Shown piece after piece: positions 40,307-50,047 of a stretch of 64,000 nt of DNA. The position numbers and the translations under genes are program-made. Position 1 is the stretch's first letter. The number at the start of each line of letters is the position of its first letter. The notes below the pieces were generated by a model. The model saw nothing but the letters and a program-made list of their open reading frames with translations. It was not told the DNA's origin and did not search any database. This DNA is from Armatimonadota bacterium (GTDB lineage: Bacteria > Armatimonadota > UBA5829 > DTJY01), in NCBI GenBank assembly GCA_029907255.1, contig JARYMF010000006.1, positions 1 to 64,000 on the forward strand, in the 5' to 3' direction.

Positions 40307-40840
40307 CTATCCAGTTGTCTCTTTTTCGTCTGCGGCCTCAGCGTTGCCAATAGTTTCTGTTTCGGTCGCAGAAGGCGCAGTTTCTGTATCAGCTCCCTCG
40401 TCTTCCGAAGAAGCCTTCTTTTTGCGAGTAGACCTAGTTTTTGATTCAGGCTCAACTTCCGTTTCTACCGCCGGCTCAGCCTCCGCAACCGTTCCCTTGA
40501 CTGCCTCAGAAGCAGCCTCTGCTTTAAGCTCCCCAGCGGCCGGTTTAGCTGGACTTTCTGGTTCTTCCTTCGTTCGCTCTTTATTTCCTAGGGCTTTATG
40601 AGAAATACCCACTTTTTTTAGTAGCGCCGCAGCTGTATCCGTTGGTTGAGCTCCGCGATTTAGCCACAAAAGAACCTTCTCTGCATTTACATTTATCACC
40701 GGCGGTTCAGCTCGTGGGTCATAATATCCCACCATTTCGATGAACCGACCATCACGTGGCGACCGGCTGTCCGCTACCACCAACCTATAGAACGGCTTGC
40801 TGCGAGCTCCCATCCTCCTAAGTCTTATCTTTACTGCCAA
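40307..40840 (-). CDS. rpsP: 30S ribosomal protein S16 with long acidic C-terminal extension
   Basis: Residues 1-85 are ordinary S16 ([62 protein letters not shown]). The next 90 residues are a low-complexity tail rich in Glu, Ala, Thr and Lys with one basic island ([12 protein letters not shown]). S16 normally ends near residue 80-100, so the tail doubles the protein. Ala/Glu-rich tails on S16 occur in some actinobacteria and others, and their role is unknown. Second gene of the ffh operon. Confidence 0.95.
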   Translation of the reverse strand: MAVKIRLRRMGARSKPFYRLVVADSRSPRDGRFIEMVGYYDPRAEPPVINVNAEKVLLWLNRGAQPTDTAAALLKKVGISHKALGNKERTKEEPESPAKPAAGELKAEAASEAVKGTVAEAEPAVETEVEPESKTRSTRKKKASSEDEGADTETAPSATETETIGNAEAADEKETTG

Positions 40841-40925
40841 AGCCTAACCTCCTCGGTGTTTACAAATTTTTCACTACCATATGTTTAATCGTGCCCATAT
40901 TCTAACGGCAACGAAATCTATTATA

Positions 40926-42257
40926 TCAGAAGGGCCATGAAATTGCTTTTCGTCGGCGTCCCCCTTGTTCAATTTCAGCAAAACCTCTTATCATTTTCTT
41001 CATTTCTTCAAATTGTTTTATCAAGCGGTTTACTTCCTGAATGCTGGTGCCGCTCCCATTTGCTATCCGGCGCCTTCTGCTGCCATTTAGTATCTCTGGG
41101 TGCCGACGCTCTTGCTTGGTCATAGAACGAATAATCGCTTCGGTCCGCGCCAACTGCCGCTCGTCAATTTCCATACCTTGCATTGCACGTGCGTTGAACC
41201 CTGGAAGCATGCTGAGAATTTGATCAAGCGGCCCCATTTTCCTCATCTGTTGAAGCTGATCGAGATAGTCCTCAAAATCAAATTTGTTCTCCTTAAGCTT
41301 GCGTTCAAGGTCTTCTGCTTTTTGTTTATCAAGAACAGCCTCGGCTTTCTCAATTAGGCTAAGCACGTCGCCCATGCCCAGAATCCGCGACGCCATTCTT
41401 TCGGGATGGAACGTCTCAAGAGCATCAAGCTTCTCACCCACGCCTACAAGTTTGATGGGCTTGCCTGTAACAGCCTTTATAGAGAGCGCTGCACCACCTC
41501 GTGCATCCCCATCAAGCTTGGTCAGGATGAAACCGGTTACCCCAAGAGCATTGTTAAACTGCTCTGCAATGTTTACAGCATCCTGCCCTGTCATCGCATC
41601 TACAACAAGAAGAATTTCCTTCGGGGAAACAGCGTCGCGGATGCGTGAAAGTTCGCCCATCAGCTCTTCATCAATGTGCAGCCGGCCTGCCGTATCCATA
41701 ATTACCACGTCTTGGCCTGCGTTTGCCGCTGAACTCACTGCCGCCTTTGCTATGTCTACGGGATCGTGCTTGTCACCTAATGCAAATACTGGTATGCCCA
41801 ATTGATCTCCTAGCACCTGCAGCTGCTTTACAGCTGCCGGTCGGTATACATCAAGTGCGACAAGGAGCGGTTTTCGGTTTTGTTTACGCACCATGTTTGC
41901 AAGCTTGGCGGCGCTTGTCGTCTTGCCCGATCCATGGAGACCGACAAGCATTACAACAGCCGGTTTGCCAGCTAAGTCAAGCCCAACTTCTGAACCACCC
42001 AGCAGACTCGTCAATTCTTCGTTAACGATTTTAATTACCTGCTGTGTTGGCGTTAGGCTCTTGAGGACATCCTGGCCAATTGCTCGCTCCCTCACAGTGT
42101 TTGTAAAATCTTTTACAACCTTATAATTGACATCTGCCTCAAGCAAAACGAGCCGTATCTCTCGCAAGGCATCTGCGACATCTTGCTCGGAGAGCGTGCC
42201 CTTGCCACGCAGCTTTTTGAAAACATTCTGAAGTTTTTCGGTAAGGCTCTCAAACAT
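40926..42257 (-). CDS. ffh: Signal recognition particle protein Ffh
   Basis: The 443-residue protein has the N domain (FESLTEKLQNVFKKLRGKGTLSEQDVADALREIRLVLLEADVN) and the G domain. The latter shows VGLHGSGKTTSAAKLA, DVYRPAAVKQLQVLGDQL, MDTAGRLHIDEELMGEL, LTKLDGDARGG and KLVGVGEKLDALETFHPERMASRILGMGD. The C-terminal M domain binds signal peptides and SRP RNA (about residues 320-430, with the conserved RRxRIANGSGTSxQEVNRLIKQFEEMKKM). ATG 42257 fits the family start. A strong promoter lies 36-64 nt upstream. First gene of the long minus-strand operon. Confidence 0.97.
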   Translation of the reverse strand: MFESLTEKLQNVFKKLRGKGTLSEQDVADALREIRLVLLEADVNYKVVKDFTNTVRERAIGQDVLKSLTPTQQVIKIVNEELTSLLGGSEVGLDLAGKPAVVMLVGLHGSGKTTSAAKLANMVRKQNRKPLLVALDVYRPAAVKQLQVLGDQLGIPVFALGDKHDPVDIAKAAVSSAANAGQDVVIMDTAGRLHIDEELMGELSRIRDAVSPKEILLVVDAMTGQDAVNIAEQFNNALGVTGFILTKLDGDARGGAALSIKAVTGKPIKLVGVGEKLDALETFHPERMASRILGMGDVLSLIEKAEAVLDKQKAEDLERKLKENKFDFEDYLDQLQQMRKMGPLDQILSMLPGFNARAMQGMEIDERQLARTEAIIRSMTKQERRHPEILNGSRRRRIANGSGTSIQEVNRLIKQFEEMKKMIRGFAEIEQGGRRRKAISWPF

Positions 42258-42292
42258 TTTGTTGCAAGCTTCCAAAAGATGGACAGAAGTAA

Positions 42293-42321
42293 AGTATACA
42301 AAAATAAAGGTTCTCTGTCAA
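42293..42321 (-). promoter_or_regulatory. Promoter of the ffh-to-yraN operon
   Basis: On the minus strand TTGACA (complement of 42316-42321) and TATACT (complement of 42293-42298) are 17 nt apart, placing the start about 29 nt before the ffh ATG. Confidence 0.8.
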
Positions 42322-42539
42322 ACTTTACTTCAATACCTTAGTAAATTTTCCTTAGCGATAGCTTCAAAAAGAAGAAAACAAAAATTATCATCGAGTGTTT
42401 CTTGTATGGAATTACATTAAAACGAATCCCCAACTTGCTTGCAAAGTAGCAGAATTGGCGAGAATCGCATCAAAGATTGTTCAAGTAGCATCTTCCTCAT
42501 CAAAAAATCACTAAATTTTTTATTTCCAGAAAAAAACTA

Positions 42540-42568
42540 TTGCAGTTTTCTTAATTAAATGCTAGCAT
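42540..42568 (+). promoter_or_regulatory. Probable promoter of the giant secreted protein gene
   Basis: TTGCAG (42540-42545) and TAGCAT (42563-42568) are 17 nt apart. The remaining part of the ffh-giant gene spacer (42322-42539) is AT-rich and shows no gene. Confidence 0.45.
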
Positions 42569-42656
42569 ATCACCCAATAATTTCCCCCATAGAAGTTTAA
42601 GGATGTGCACCTTGTTAGTTTTTGGCTCGGCCACCAGCCAGTAGCGAGGTTGTTTG

Positions 42657-42754
42657 GTTCTCCAAAGTGCCAAATCTTGCAAAAAACTGTCGGGGGAAGG
42701 AGGTGTTTTGCAAGATAAAAGATGCCGACATTTGCCATTGGTTTTTTGGAGAAC
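42657..42754 (+). promoter_or_regulatory. Structured 5' leader of the giant secreted protein gene
   Basis: An outer 10-bp helix pairs 42657-42666 with 42745-42754. An inner perfect 11-bp helix pairs 42674-42684 with 42706-42716. The 21-nt loop of the inner helix (42685-42705) holds GGGGGAAGGAGGTG, an ideal ribosome-binding site. An in-frame TTG at 42708, inside the stem, could act as an alternative start and add 26 residues before the signal peptide. Confidence 0.55.
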
Positions 42755-42785
42755 AACAACCGTGAAAAAGGAAAGGAGCAAAGGA

Positions 42786-45700
42786 ATGGCGAGATCATGG
42801 GTGCTGATGTCGCTGCTGGTGGCTGTAGTGCTACTGGTGGCGGCAAACATACCCCCTGCCTTCTGTTATGAAGGCGAAGTTTGTGCTTCGTTGGTTCCCG
42901 CTCCACCAGGGCGTTGGAACCAACCGCTCATGCCACTCTTCGAAGCAGCCGCTGAGCGACACAACGTTCCCTTACCTTTGTTGCTCACATTGGGATACTT
43001 TGGCAGCAACTTTGAAAACCGAGGTGATGCGCCAACCATCGAAGGCGGTTACGGCGTAATGGCACTCCGTGAAAACAACAAATGGGGATGCAACTCGCTT
43101 TTAGAGGGCGCAGACCTTATAAAAATGCCACCAGGGCTTCTCAAAGTTCATGCTGCCGGCAACATCAACGCTGCGGCAGCTGTGCTATCGGCCTATGCGA
43201 ACAAGTTCAAAATTGACCGTAGCAAAGGACTCGAAGCATGGCTTGAGCCTATTATCAAGTATGCTGGATTGGATGAGGAGAACAGCCGCTTCTTTGCTGC
43301 TGAGGTTTATGAAAAACTCCTCACTGGCATGGACTACACAAACTCTGCAGGGGAACGGTTTTATTTCCCACCTCAGGAGATAGGGGCAATAGATCTTTCT
43401 GATCTCTTCCCCAAGGAGGGCGTTGGAAGACAAAAAGAATCAGGAAGCCTCGCGGATGCAGAAGCAACAGGGAATGGTGGTGCAAGTGTCTTATCCACCG
43501 ACTATGGCCCAGCAATTTGGGACCCTGCACCTAGCTGCAACTTCTCTTATTCGCAGTACAACAAGACCACGGTTGTAATCCACACCATTGAGGGCACTGC
43601 AGCAGGTGCTCGGGCGTGGATGAAAAACTGTGACTCCAACGTAACCTCCCACTATGTCGTCTCCGAAGCCGGAGGCGTGTGGCAGATGGTGCGAGAGATA
43701 TACACGGCCTGGCACTGCGGATGTGCGAACTCTTACTCCCTTGGCATTGAGAACGAGGGATATGCCGCATCTTCCTCTCATCCAAAGACCTTGTATGATG
43801 CAGCCGGCCTGTTGACGCGCGACATGTGCAACGACTGGGGAATCGTAAAGGAGCATCGCTCTTGTCCTCCTGGTGTCCTTGGCCACAAGGATATAAATGT
43901 ATGCGTTTGCGGTGGCGACCACTGGGATCCAGGCAACGGCTGGGATTGGAACTACTTCATGAGCGTAGTGAAGGGTACGCCAACAACGCCGACCTGGGCT
44001 GCCAGCTACAAAGCGCAGTCTTATCCGTCCAGCATGGTCGCTGGGTCAACCGCCATCGCATGGGTGGAGTTTACAAACACCGGCACAGGCACCTGGACCC
44101 ATGGGAACACCCGACTTGGAACCTCGAGTCCACAAGACAGAGCGAGCCCATTCTACAACTCCTCAAACTGGATTAGCAGCAATAGGCCCACTGATGTGGA
44201 CCAAAGCAGTGTTACCAATGGACAGGTTGGACGCTTCACCTTCATATTGAAGGCGCCCACCACCCCAGGCACGTACACCGAAAAATACAGGCTGGTCCAG
44301 GAAGGAGTAACGTGGTTTGGCCCTGAAATTACGTGGACTATTACGGTTACTGCCGCTACTGGAAACATCACTGGCACCGTCACCAACTCAGTTACAGGAG
44401 CAGCAATTTCGGGAGCCACGGTAGCTGTAACAGGCGGTCCGTCAACTACCACAAATACCTCGGGCGTTTACAACATCACTGGCCTGAGCGCTGGAACTTA
44501 CACAGTAACCGTAAGCAAGTCGGGCTACACCGCGAAGAGCGCATCAGTTACCGTAACCGCTGGTGCGACGACCACAAAGAACTTTGCTTTGGTGCCGACT
44601 GACACAACACCGCCGAGCACACCAACCAACCTCGTAGCTCGCGCAACCGCGCCGACAAGGATTAGCCTAACCTGGACGGCATCAACGGACAATACAGGGG
44701 TGGCTGGTTACAAGATTTACCGTGGCGGCACTCTCATAGGAACGGCGCCAAACGCAAGCGGCTACACGGACACCACTTGTTCCGCAAGCACCAGCTATAC
44801 CTATACGGTGAGCGCATATGATGCCTCCGGAAATGAATCCTCCCAGAGCTCGCCTGCTTCAGCAACGACTCCGCCAGCGGAGATAATTATTGACAATCCA
44901 TCCGCCGAATTCACTGGCGTGTGGACTACAGCCACTTCGTCTACCGACAAGTATGGCGCAGACTATGCATTCGCAAGCACGGCTGAGACTGAGGGCAAGA
45001 CCGCAATATGGCGGCCAAACCTGGCATACGGCGGCACGTACGACATCTACGTCTGGTACCCACAGGGGTCCAATAGATCTACCGCCTCACCGTTCACCGT
45101 GTTCTACTATGGCGGAAACGAGACCGTAAGGGTGAATCAGCAGACAAACGGCGGCCGATGGAACCTCCTGCGGTCAGGGAATGTTTTCGCCACAGGTACA
45201 TCGGGTTATGTAAAGCTGGGCAATGGCACAGGTAGCACAGGTTATATCGTTGTGGCGGATGCAGTCCGCTTTGTGACTATCTCAGTTGACACCGGCCCTG
45301 ATACAATTCCGCCGAGCGTTCCGACCAACCTAGTGGCGACCAGGGTATCGCTAAACCAAGTAAACCTAACCTGGACAGCCTCGACCGACAACGTAGGAGT
45401 CGTCGGATATAAGATTTACCGAAACGGCGCTCTCCTAGCCCAAAAGGCAGGTGGACCCAGCTACTCAGACACGACAGTTCAGCCGAATGTTACTTATACC
45501 TACACAGTGAGCGCATATGACGCCGCGAATAACGAGTCGGCGCAGAGTGCTCCAGCAACAACCGAGGGCATGAACGAATTCCGTGCTTTCTGGGTAGACG
45601 CTTGGGGATCCGGTTATGAGAATTCCTCAGCCACTACAACTATGCTGGACTATGTGCAGTCGTGCAATGCAAATGCAGTCTTGGTTGAGATGAGAAAACG

Positions 45701-48700
45701 CGGAGACGCATATTACACATCCTCATATGAGCCAACGGGAACTAATATAACCCCCGAGCCTGGCTACGACTGTCTTGCAGATATAGTCACGAAGGCACAT
45801 AACCGGAATATCGAGGTGCATGCTTGGGTGGTCGTGAACCGCGTATGGACTAGCCAAACTCCTCCGCCTCAAACGACACCCAACCATGTGTTCAACACCC
45901 ACCCGGAGTGGTTCTCGCTAAGCTCCACTGGGTCGATGTTCTATGGAGACGACAGTTGGCTCGACCCAGGCCATCCAGATGTCGAGAACTACCACAAGAA
46001 CGTCTTCATGGAAATAGTCCAGAACTACGACATTGATGGCTTAACTTTGGACTATATCCGATATCCGAGCACGAGCTTTGGTTATAATCCAACTGCAGTC
46101 GCCCGATATAATGCTGAGTATGGCACTTCAGGCAACCCATCCACAACGGATACACGCTGGCTGAACTGGAGAAGAGACCAGGTTACCAACATGGTGAAAA
46201 GGATCTATCTCGAAGCCAAAGCCATCAAGCCATACATCAAAATAGGCGCTGCTGTTTGGAGCCCGGCATCGACTGGAAATGCAAGCTACCTGCAGAATTG
46301 GGATCAGTGGATGAGCAACCACTGGCTTGACTATGTCTGCCCAATGAACTACACCGACAACAACAACGTCTTCGATGGTGACAACCAGGACAGCATAGGA
46401 AGACAGTACGGACGCCACATCTACCCCGCCCAGGGCAGCTACCTGAATACAATCAGCAACTCAATGACCCAGATTCTTTCGGTACAGAATCTAGGCTTCC
46501 CGGGTGTAACCCTGTATGACTACCGGCGAACTAATAGCGGCACGGTCGACAGACCTGCCTTCAGGGATGCTCTGATTGGCACAGGTGGGCCATTCTCGGC
46601 ACCCCGCACTGTTTCGCCAATGTACTGGATTGATGCGCCAACAACCGGCATGCTCAAGGGCTTTATCAAGACCAGCTCTGGCACGGCGATCTATCCGGCA
46701 ACAGTTACCATCCAGGGCAAATCAACGAAGAACAGCGGAACCGGCTTCTATGGATTCGTTGACTTGACTCCGGGAACCTACACTGTCACAGCAAGCGCTC
46801 CGGGATATGTTGCCAATTCTGCCCAGGTGACAATAACTGAAGGAGTGGTAACAACGCAGGACATAATCCTTGGCGTTGACAACACTCCGCCTGTCATTAC
46901 GAACGTGGAAACAAAGAATGTCTGGGGGACCAATGCCCAGGTTGTATGGGATACAAATGAGCCTGCAACCAGCCAGGTCGAGTATGGGTTGACGCAATCC
47001 TATGGCAACCAGACTGCAGAAGACAACCAGCTCGTAACAGACCATACCGTTCAGCTTGTCAATCTCACGCAGAATACCCTATACCACTATCGCGTGAAGA
47101 GCAGGGACGGTGCAGGTAATCTGGCTACTTCCTCCGACTACACGTTCACCACTATTGGGAACGATGTCGTTGCCGATATAATCATTGACAACCCGCAGGC
47201 AACGCTTGTTGGTTCTTGGTTTACCGGTACTTCTTCCACCGATAAGTACGGGGCAGACTACTACTACTGCACGACTCAGCAGACTGAAGATAAGTCGGCA
47301 AGGTGGACGCCTAACATCATAGTTGCTGGCAGTTACGATGTCTTCGTTTGGTATCCTCAAGGCACCAACCGCTCGCAGAAGGCGCCATTCACCATTTATT
47401 ACAATGGTGGCTCGAAGACATATAACGTGAACCAGCAGACAAACGGCGGCAAATGGAACCTGCTTGGCAGGCATCCATTCGCAACTGGCACGTCTGGCTA
47501 CATTAAACTTGGCAATGGCACAGGCGAAAGCTCGCTAAACGTAATGGCAGATGCCGTCAAGCTCTCTTATGCCGACACTACCAAACCCAGCGTACCTACC
47601 GACCTCGTGGCAACGGCTGTTTCCGAAACCCAGGCGAATCTGAGCTGGACAGCTTCGAGCGATAACATCGGAGTTGCTGGCTACAAGATTTACCGAGATG
47701 ATACGCAGATAGGCACCAGCTCCACAAACAGCTACTCTGACACAACCTGTGAGGCTGGAATGTCTTACACATACGAGGTTTCGGCTTATGACGCAGCAGG
47801 AAACGAGTCGGATAGAAGCGTTCCCGCCGAGATAACCATGCCTGGCGGCGACAGAATTCCGCCGAGTGTACCTCAAATCATTAAGGCGGACGGGAAGTCG
47901 CCATCGCAAATAGACATTGCGTGGACAACTTCAACCGACAACGTAGAGGTCGTTGGGTATAAGGTCTATCGCAACGGCAACCAGATTGCAACGACAACCA
48001 ATACCTCTTACAGCGATACTGGACTGGCTGAACTTACGACTTATACCTACGAGGTGTCAGCATCCGACGCCGCAAATAACGAGTCATCCAGGAGTGCCCC
48101 TTATGAAGGCAGGACACTTGATGGCACACCTCCTAGCGTGCCTACGGGGCTGACCGCGACTCCCATATCCGAAAGTCGAATTGACCTGAGCTGGAATGCC
48201 TCAACTGATAATGTTGGGGTAACCAACTACAGGCTATATCGAAACGGCGTTGAAATCGCCGTACCGGTGACGACGACTTACTCGGATACAAACCTCGTCC
48301 CATCAACTACTTACACCTATCAGGTAGCGGCCGAGGATGCAGACCATAACGTGTCAGCCTTGTGTTCGCCTGTGACTGCCACCACGAATCAGGATTCGAC
48401 TCCGCCGAGTGTGCCAACAAACTTGACTACCACGGCAGTATCGCGGTCGCAGATTAACCTGTCGTGGACAGCTTCCACAGACAACGTTGGTGTGGCAGGG
48501 TATAAGATCTATAGGAATTCCGTCCAGATCGGCACAAGCACCACGACTAGCTACTCTGACACCACCTGCTGGGGGAACACAACCTATACCTACAAGGTAA
48601 GCGCCTACGACGCTCGAGGCAACGAATCGGCGCAAAGCTCAGCCTCGGTACGAACAACCCCAGCTGTTACAGACATTATCATGGACAACACCGCAGCCAC

Positions 48701-49754
48701 GCTTGTAGGAGCCTGGACCTCAGGAACTTCTACAACAGGCAAGTACGGTGCGGACTATATTTACCGAAGCACTGCGGTGACAGAAACAGGCTCGGCGACG
48801 TGGACCCCGCCTATTGACGTGTCAGGCTACTACACTGTCTACTGCTGGTATACCCAGGGCTCCAACAGGGCGACTAATGCACCCTATGTAGTCACCTGGT
48901 ATAATGGCTCGCAAACAGTGAACATCAACCAGCAGTCCGGCGGAGGTACATGGGTCACGCTGGTTACTAGGAAAGTATACATGCAAGGCATCAGCGGCTC
49001 AGTAAAGCTACACAACGGCACCGGCTCGACCGGCTACATCGTTGTTGCAGATGCAGTGCGCTTCCAGATGACCTCGTCTGACCTTACACCGCCGAGCACA
49101 CCAACCAACCTTACTGCCACGGCTGTTTCGAAGAGCCAGATTAACCTAAGCTGGACCGCATCCACGGATAACGTCGGCGTAGCTGGCTACAAGATTTACA
49201 GGAACGGCACGTACCTGACATCCGTAACCGGCACTAGTTACTCGAATACTGGGCTTCCAGAGAAGACAACCTATTCATACAAAGTGTCGGCATACGATGC
49301 GGCTGAAAACGAGTCTAGCCAGAGCAATCAGGCAACCGCAACTACATGGGAATCCCAAGTGATCGTAGACAACTCCGACGCTGGATTCTCCGCATCGGCC
49401 AACTGGTCCACAGGTACTTCCTCCACAGACAAGTATGGGTCGAACTACCGCTGGAGACCCACTGCCGCCACCAGCGACCATGCAGTATGGAACTTCAGCC
49501 TCATAGGTCCGGGAAGCTTTACCGTCTACGCGTGGTGGACGGTTGGAACAAACCGGTCTACTCAAGCCCCATACATCGTCTACTATAGTGGCGGAAATAC
49601 AACCATAAAGGTAAACCAGCAGACCAATGGTGGAAAGTGGAACTCCCTTACAACGAAGACATTCGCAGGAGGGAGCAACCACGTCAACCTCTCTTGCTGG
49701 GCGACCACCGGCTACATAGTAGTTGCTGATGCCATAAAGCTGGTTCGGCAGTAG
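42786..49754 (+). CDS. Giant secreted modular protein: lysozyme-like, amidase, GHL10, FN3 and golvesin domains
   Basis: The 2,322-residue chain has a signal peptide (residues 1-27). A lysozyme-like helical domain follows (about 35-205). Next is an Amidase_2 domain (240-395) with likely zinc ligands His266, His367 and Asp381. An NBR1-like Ig domain (400-520) and a carboxypeptidase-regulatory domain follow. Then come FN3, golvesin/Xly-type domain 1 (698-833) and FN3. A GHL10 TIM barrel (929-1282) contains FRAFWVDAWG and DGLTLDYIRYP. A second regulatory domain, a phosphatase-N-like FN3, golvesin 2, four FN3, golvesin 3, FN3 and golvesin 4 complete it. Amidase_2 enzymes cut peptide stems from peptidoglycan; GHL10 proteins are thought to cut glycans. 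No membrane anchor is seen, so repeats probably bind surfaces. ATG 42786 has AAAGGAG 7 nt upstream. Confidence 0.9.
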   Translation: MARSWVLMSLLVAVVLLVAANIPPAFCYEGEVCASLVPAPPGRWNQPLMPLFEAAAERHNVPLPLLLTLGYFGSNFENRGDAPTIEGGYGVMALRENNKWGCNSLLEGADLIKMPPGLLKVHAAGNINAAAAVLSAYANKFKIDRSKGLEAWLEPIIKYAGLDEENSRFFAAEVYEKLLTGMDYTNSAGERFYFPPQEIGAIDLSDLFPKEGVGRQKESGSLADAEATGNGGASVLSTDYGPAIWDPAPSCNFSYSQYNKTTVVIHTIEGTAAGARAWMKNCDSNVTSHYVVSEAGGVWQMVREIYTAWHCGCANSYSLGIENEGYAASSSHPKTLYDAAGLLTRDMCNDWGIVKEHRSCPPGVLGHKDINVCVCGGDHWDPGNGWDWNYFMSVVKGTPTTPTWAASYKAQSYPSSMVAGSTAIAWVEFTNTGTGTWTHGNTRLGTSSPQDRASPFYNSSNWISSNRPTDVDQSSVTNGQVGRFTFILKAPTTPGTYTEKYRLVQEGVTWFGPEITWTITVTAATGNITGTVTNSVTGAAISGATVAVTGGPSTTTNTSGVYNITGLSAGTYTVTVSKSGYTAKSASVTVTAGATTTKNFALVPTDTTPPSTPTNLVARATAPTRISLTWTASTDNTGVAGYKIYRGGTLIGTAPNASGYTDTTCSASTSYTYTVSAYDASGNESSQSSPASATTPPAEIIIDNPSAEFTGVWTTATSSTDKYGADYAFASTAETEGKTAIWRPNLAYGGTYDIYVWYPQGSNRSTASPFTVFYYGGNETVRVNQQTNGGRWNLLRSGNVFATGTSGYVKLGNGTGSTGYIVVADAVRFVTISVDTGPDTIPPSVPTNLVATRVSLNQVNLTWTASTDNVGVVGYKIYRNGALLAQKAGGPSYSDTTVQPNVTYTYTVSAYDAANNESAQSAPATTEGMNEFRAFWVDAWGSGYENSSATTTMLDYVQSCNANAVLVEMRKRGDAYYTSSYEPTGTNITPEPGYDCLADIVTKAHNRNIEVHAWVVVNRVWTSQTPPPQTTPNHVFNTHPEWFSLSSTGSMFYGDDSWLDPGHPDVENYHKNVFMEIVQNYDIDGLTLDYIRYPSTSFGYNPTAVARYNAEYGTSGNPSTTDTRWLNWRRDQVTNMVKRIYLEAKAIKPYIKIGAAVWSPASTGNASYLQNWDQWMSNHWLDYVCPMNYTDNNNVFDGDNQDSIGRQYGRHIYPAQGSYLNTISNSMTQILSVQNLGFPGVTLYDYRRTNSGTVDRPAFRDALIGTGGPFSAPRTVSPMYWIDAPTTGMLKGFIKTSSGTAIYPATVTIQGKSTKNSGTGFYGFVDLTPGTYTVTASAPGYVANSAQVTITEGVVTTQDIILGVDNTPPVITNVETKNVWGTNAQVVWDTNEPATSQVEYGLTQSYGNQTAEDNQLVTDHTVQLVNLTQNTLYHYRVKSRDGAGNLATSSDYTFTTIGNDVVADIIIDNPQATLVGSWFTGTSSTDKYGADYYYCTTQQTEDKSARWTPNIIVAGSYDVFVWYPQGTNRSQKAPFTIYYNGGSKTYNVNQQTNGGKWNLLGRHPFATGTSGYIKLGNGTGESSLNVMADAVKLSYADTTKPSVPTDLVATAVSETQANLSWTASSDNIGVAGYKIYRDDTQIGTSSTNSYSDTTCEAGMSYTYEVSAYDAAGNESDRSVPAEITMPGGDRIPPSVPQIIKADGKSPSQIDIAWTTSTDNVEVVGYKVYRNGNQIATTTNTSYSDTGLAELTTYTYEVSASDAANNESSRSAPYEGRTLDGTPPSVPTGLTATPISESRIDLSWNASTDNVGVTNYRLYRNGVEIAVPVTTTYSDTNLVPSTTYTYQVAAEDADHNVSALCSPVTATTNQDSTPPSVPTNLTTTAVSRSQINLSWTASTDNVGVAGYKIYRNSVQIGTSTTTSYSDTTCWGNTTYTYKVSAYDARGNESAQSSASVRTTPAVTDIIMDNTAATLVGAWTSGTSTTGKYGADYIYRSTAVTETGSATWTPPIDVSGYYTVYCWYTQGSNRATNAPYVVTWYNGSQTVNINQQSGGGTWVTLVTRKVYMQGISGSVKLHNGTGSTGYIVVADAVRFQMTSSDLTPPSTPTNLTATAVSKSQINLSWTASTDNVGVAGYKIYRNGTYLTSVTGTSYSNTGLPEKTTYSYKVSAYDAAENESSQSNQATATTWESQVIVDNSDAGFSASANWSTGTSSTDKYGSNYRWRPTAATSDHAVWNFSLIGPGSFTVYAWWTVGTNRSTQAPYIVYYSGGNTTIKVNQQTNGGKWNSLTTKTFAGGSNHVNLSCWATTGYIVVADAIKLVRQ

Positions 49755-49811
49755 GAAAAGCAGTGCTGTACTAAAAGACCAGCATGACTCTCTCCACCGA
49801 GAGTGAGATAT

Positions 49812-49844
49812 GGGCCGGCGAAAGCCGGCCCCCTCTTTTTTTTT
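49812..49844 (+). terminator. Intrinsic terminator of the giant protein gene
   Basis: GGGCCGGC (49812-49819), loop GAAA, GCCGGCCC (49824-49831), followed by a T-rich run to 49844. A smaller ACTCTC/GAGAGT hairpin precedes it. Confidence 0.95.
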
Positions 49845-50047
49845 CAAGCATTCTGAAAATATGGCAGTTACCCAAAAGCCTTCAAGAAATTGTTCGTGGT
49901 TGGCATGGCGATTAAGTGGAGTAAAAACAGTTGGATGGAGGATATCTTTTTAATCGAGGTGCAGCCGCATCATAAAAAACAACACAATAAACAGCTAGTT
50001 AGCATAGTAAATCCTGAGAAGAACACAAAAACACATCTCAGCAGCCT

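Noticed and set aside
40183-40455. N-terminal extension of KhpA to 167 residues
   Set aside because: It overlaps rpsP and lacks KH-family similarity. TTG at 40182 has the proper ribosome-binding site.
44600-49754. DNA tandem repeats of non-coding type
   Set aside because: The repeats are protein-level FN3 and golvesin modules in one open frame.
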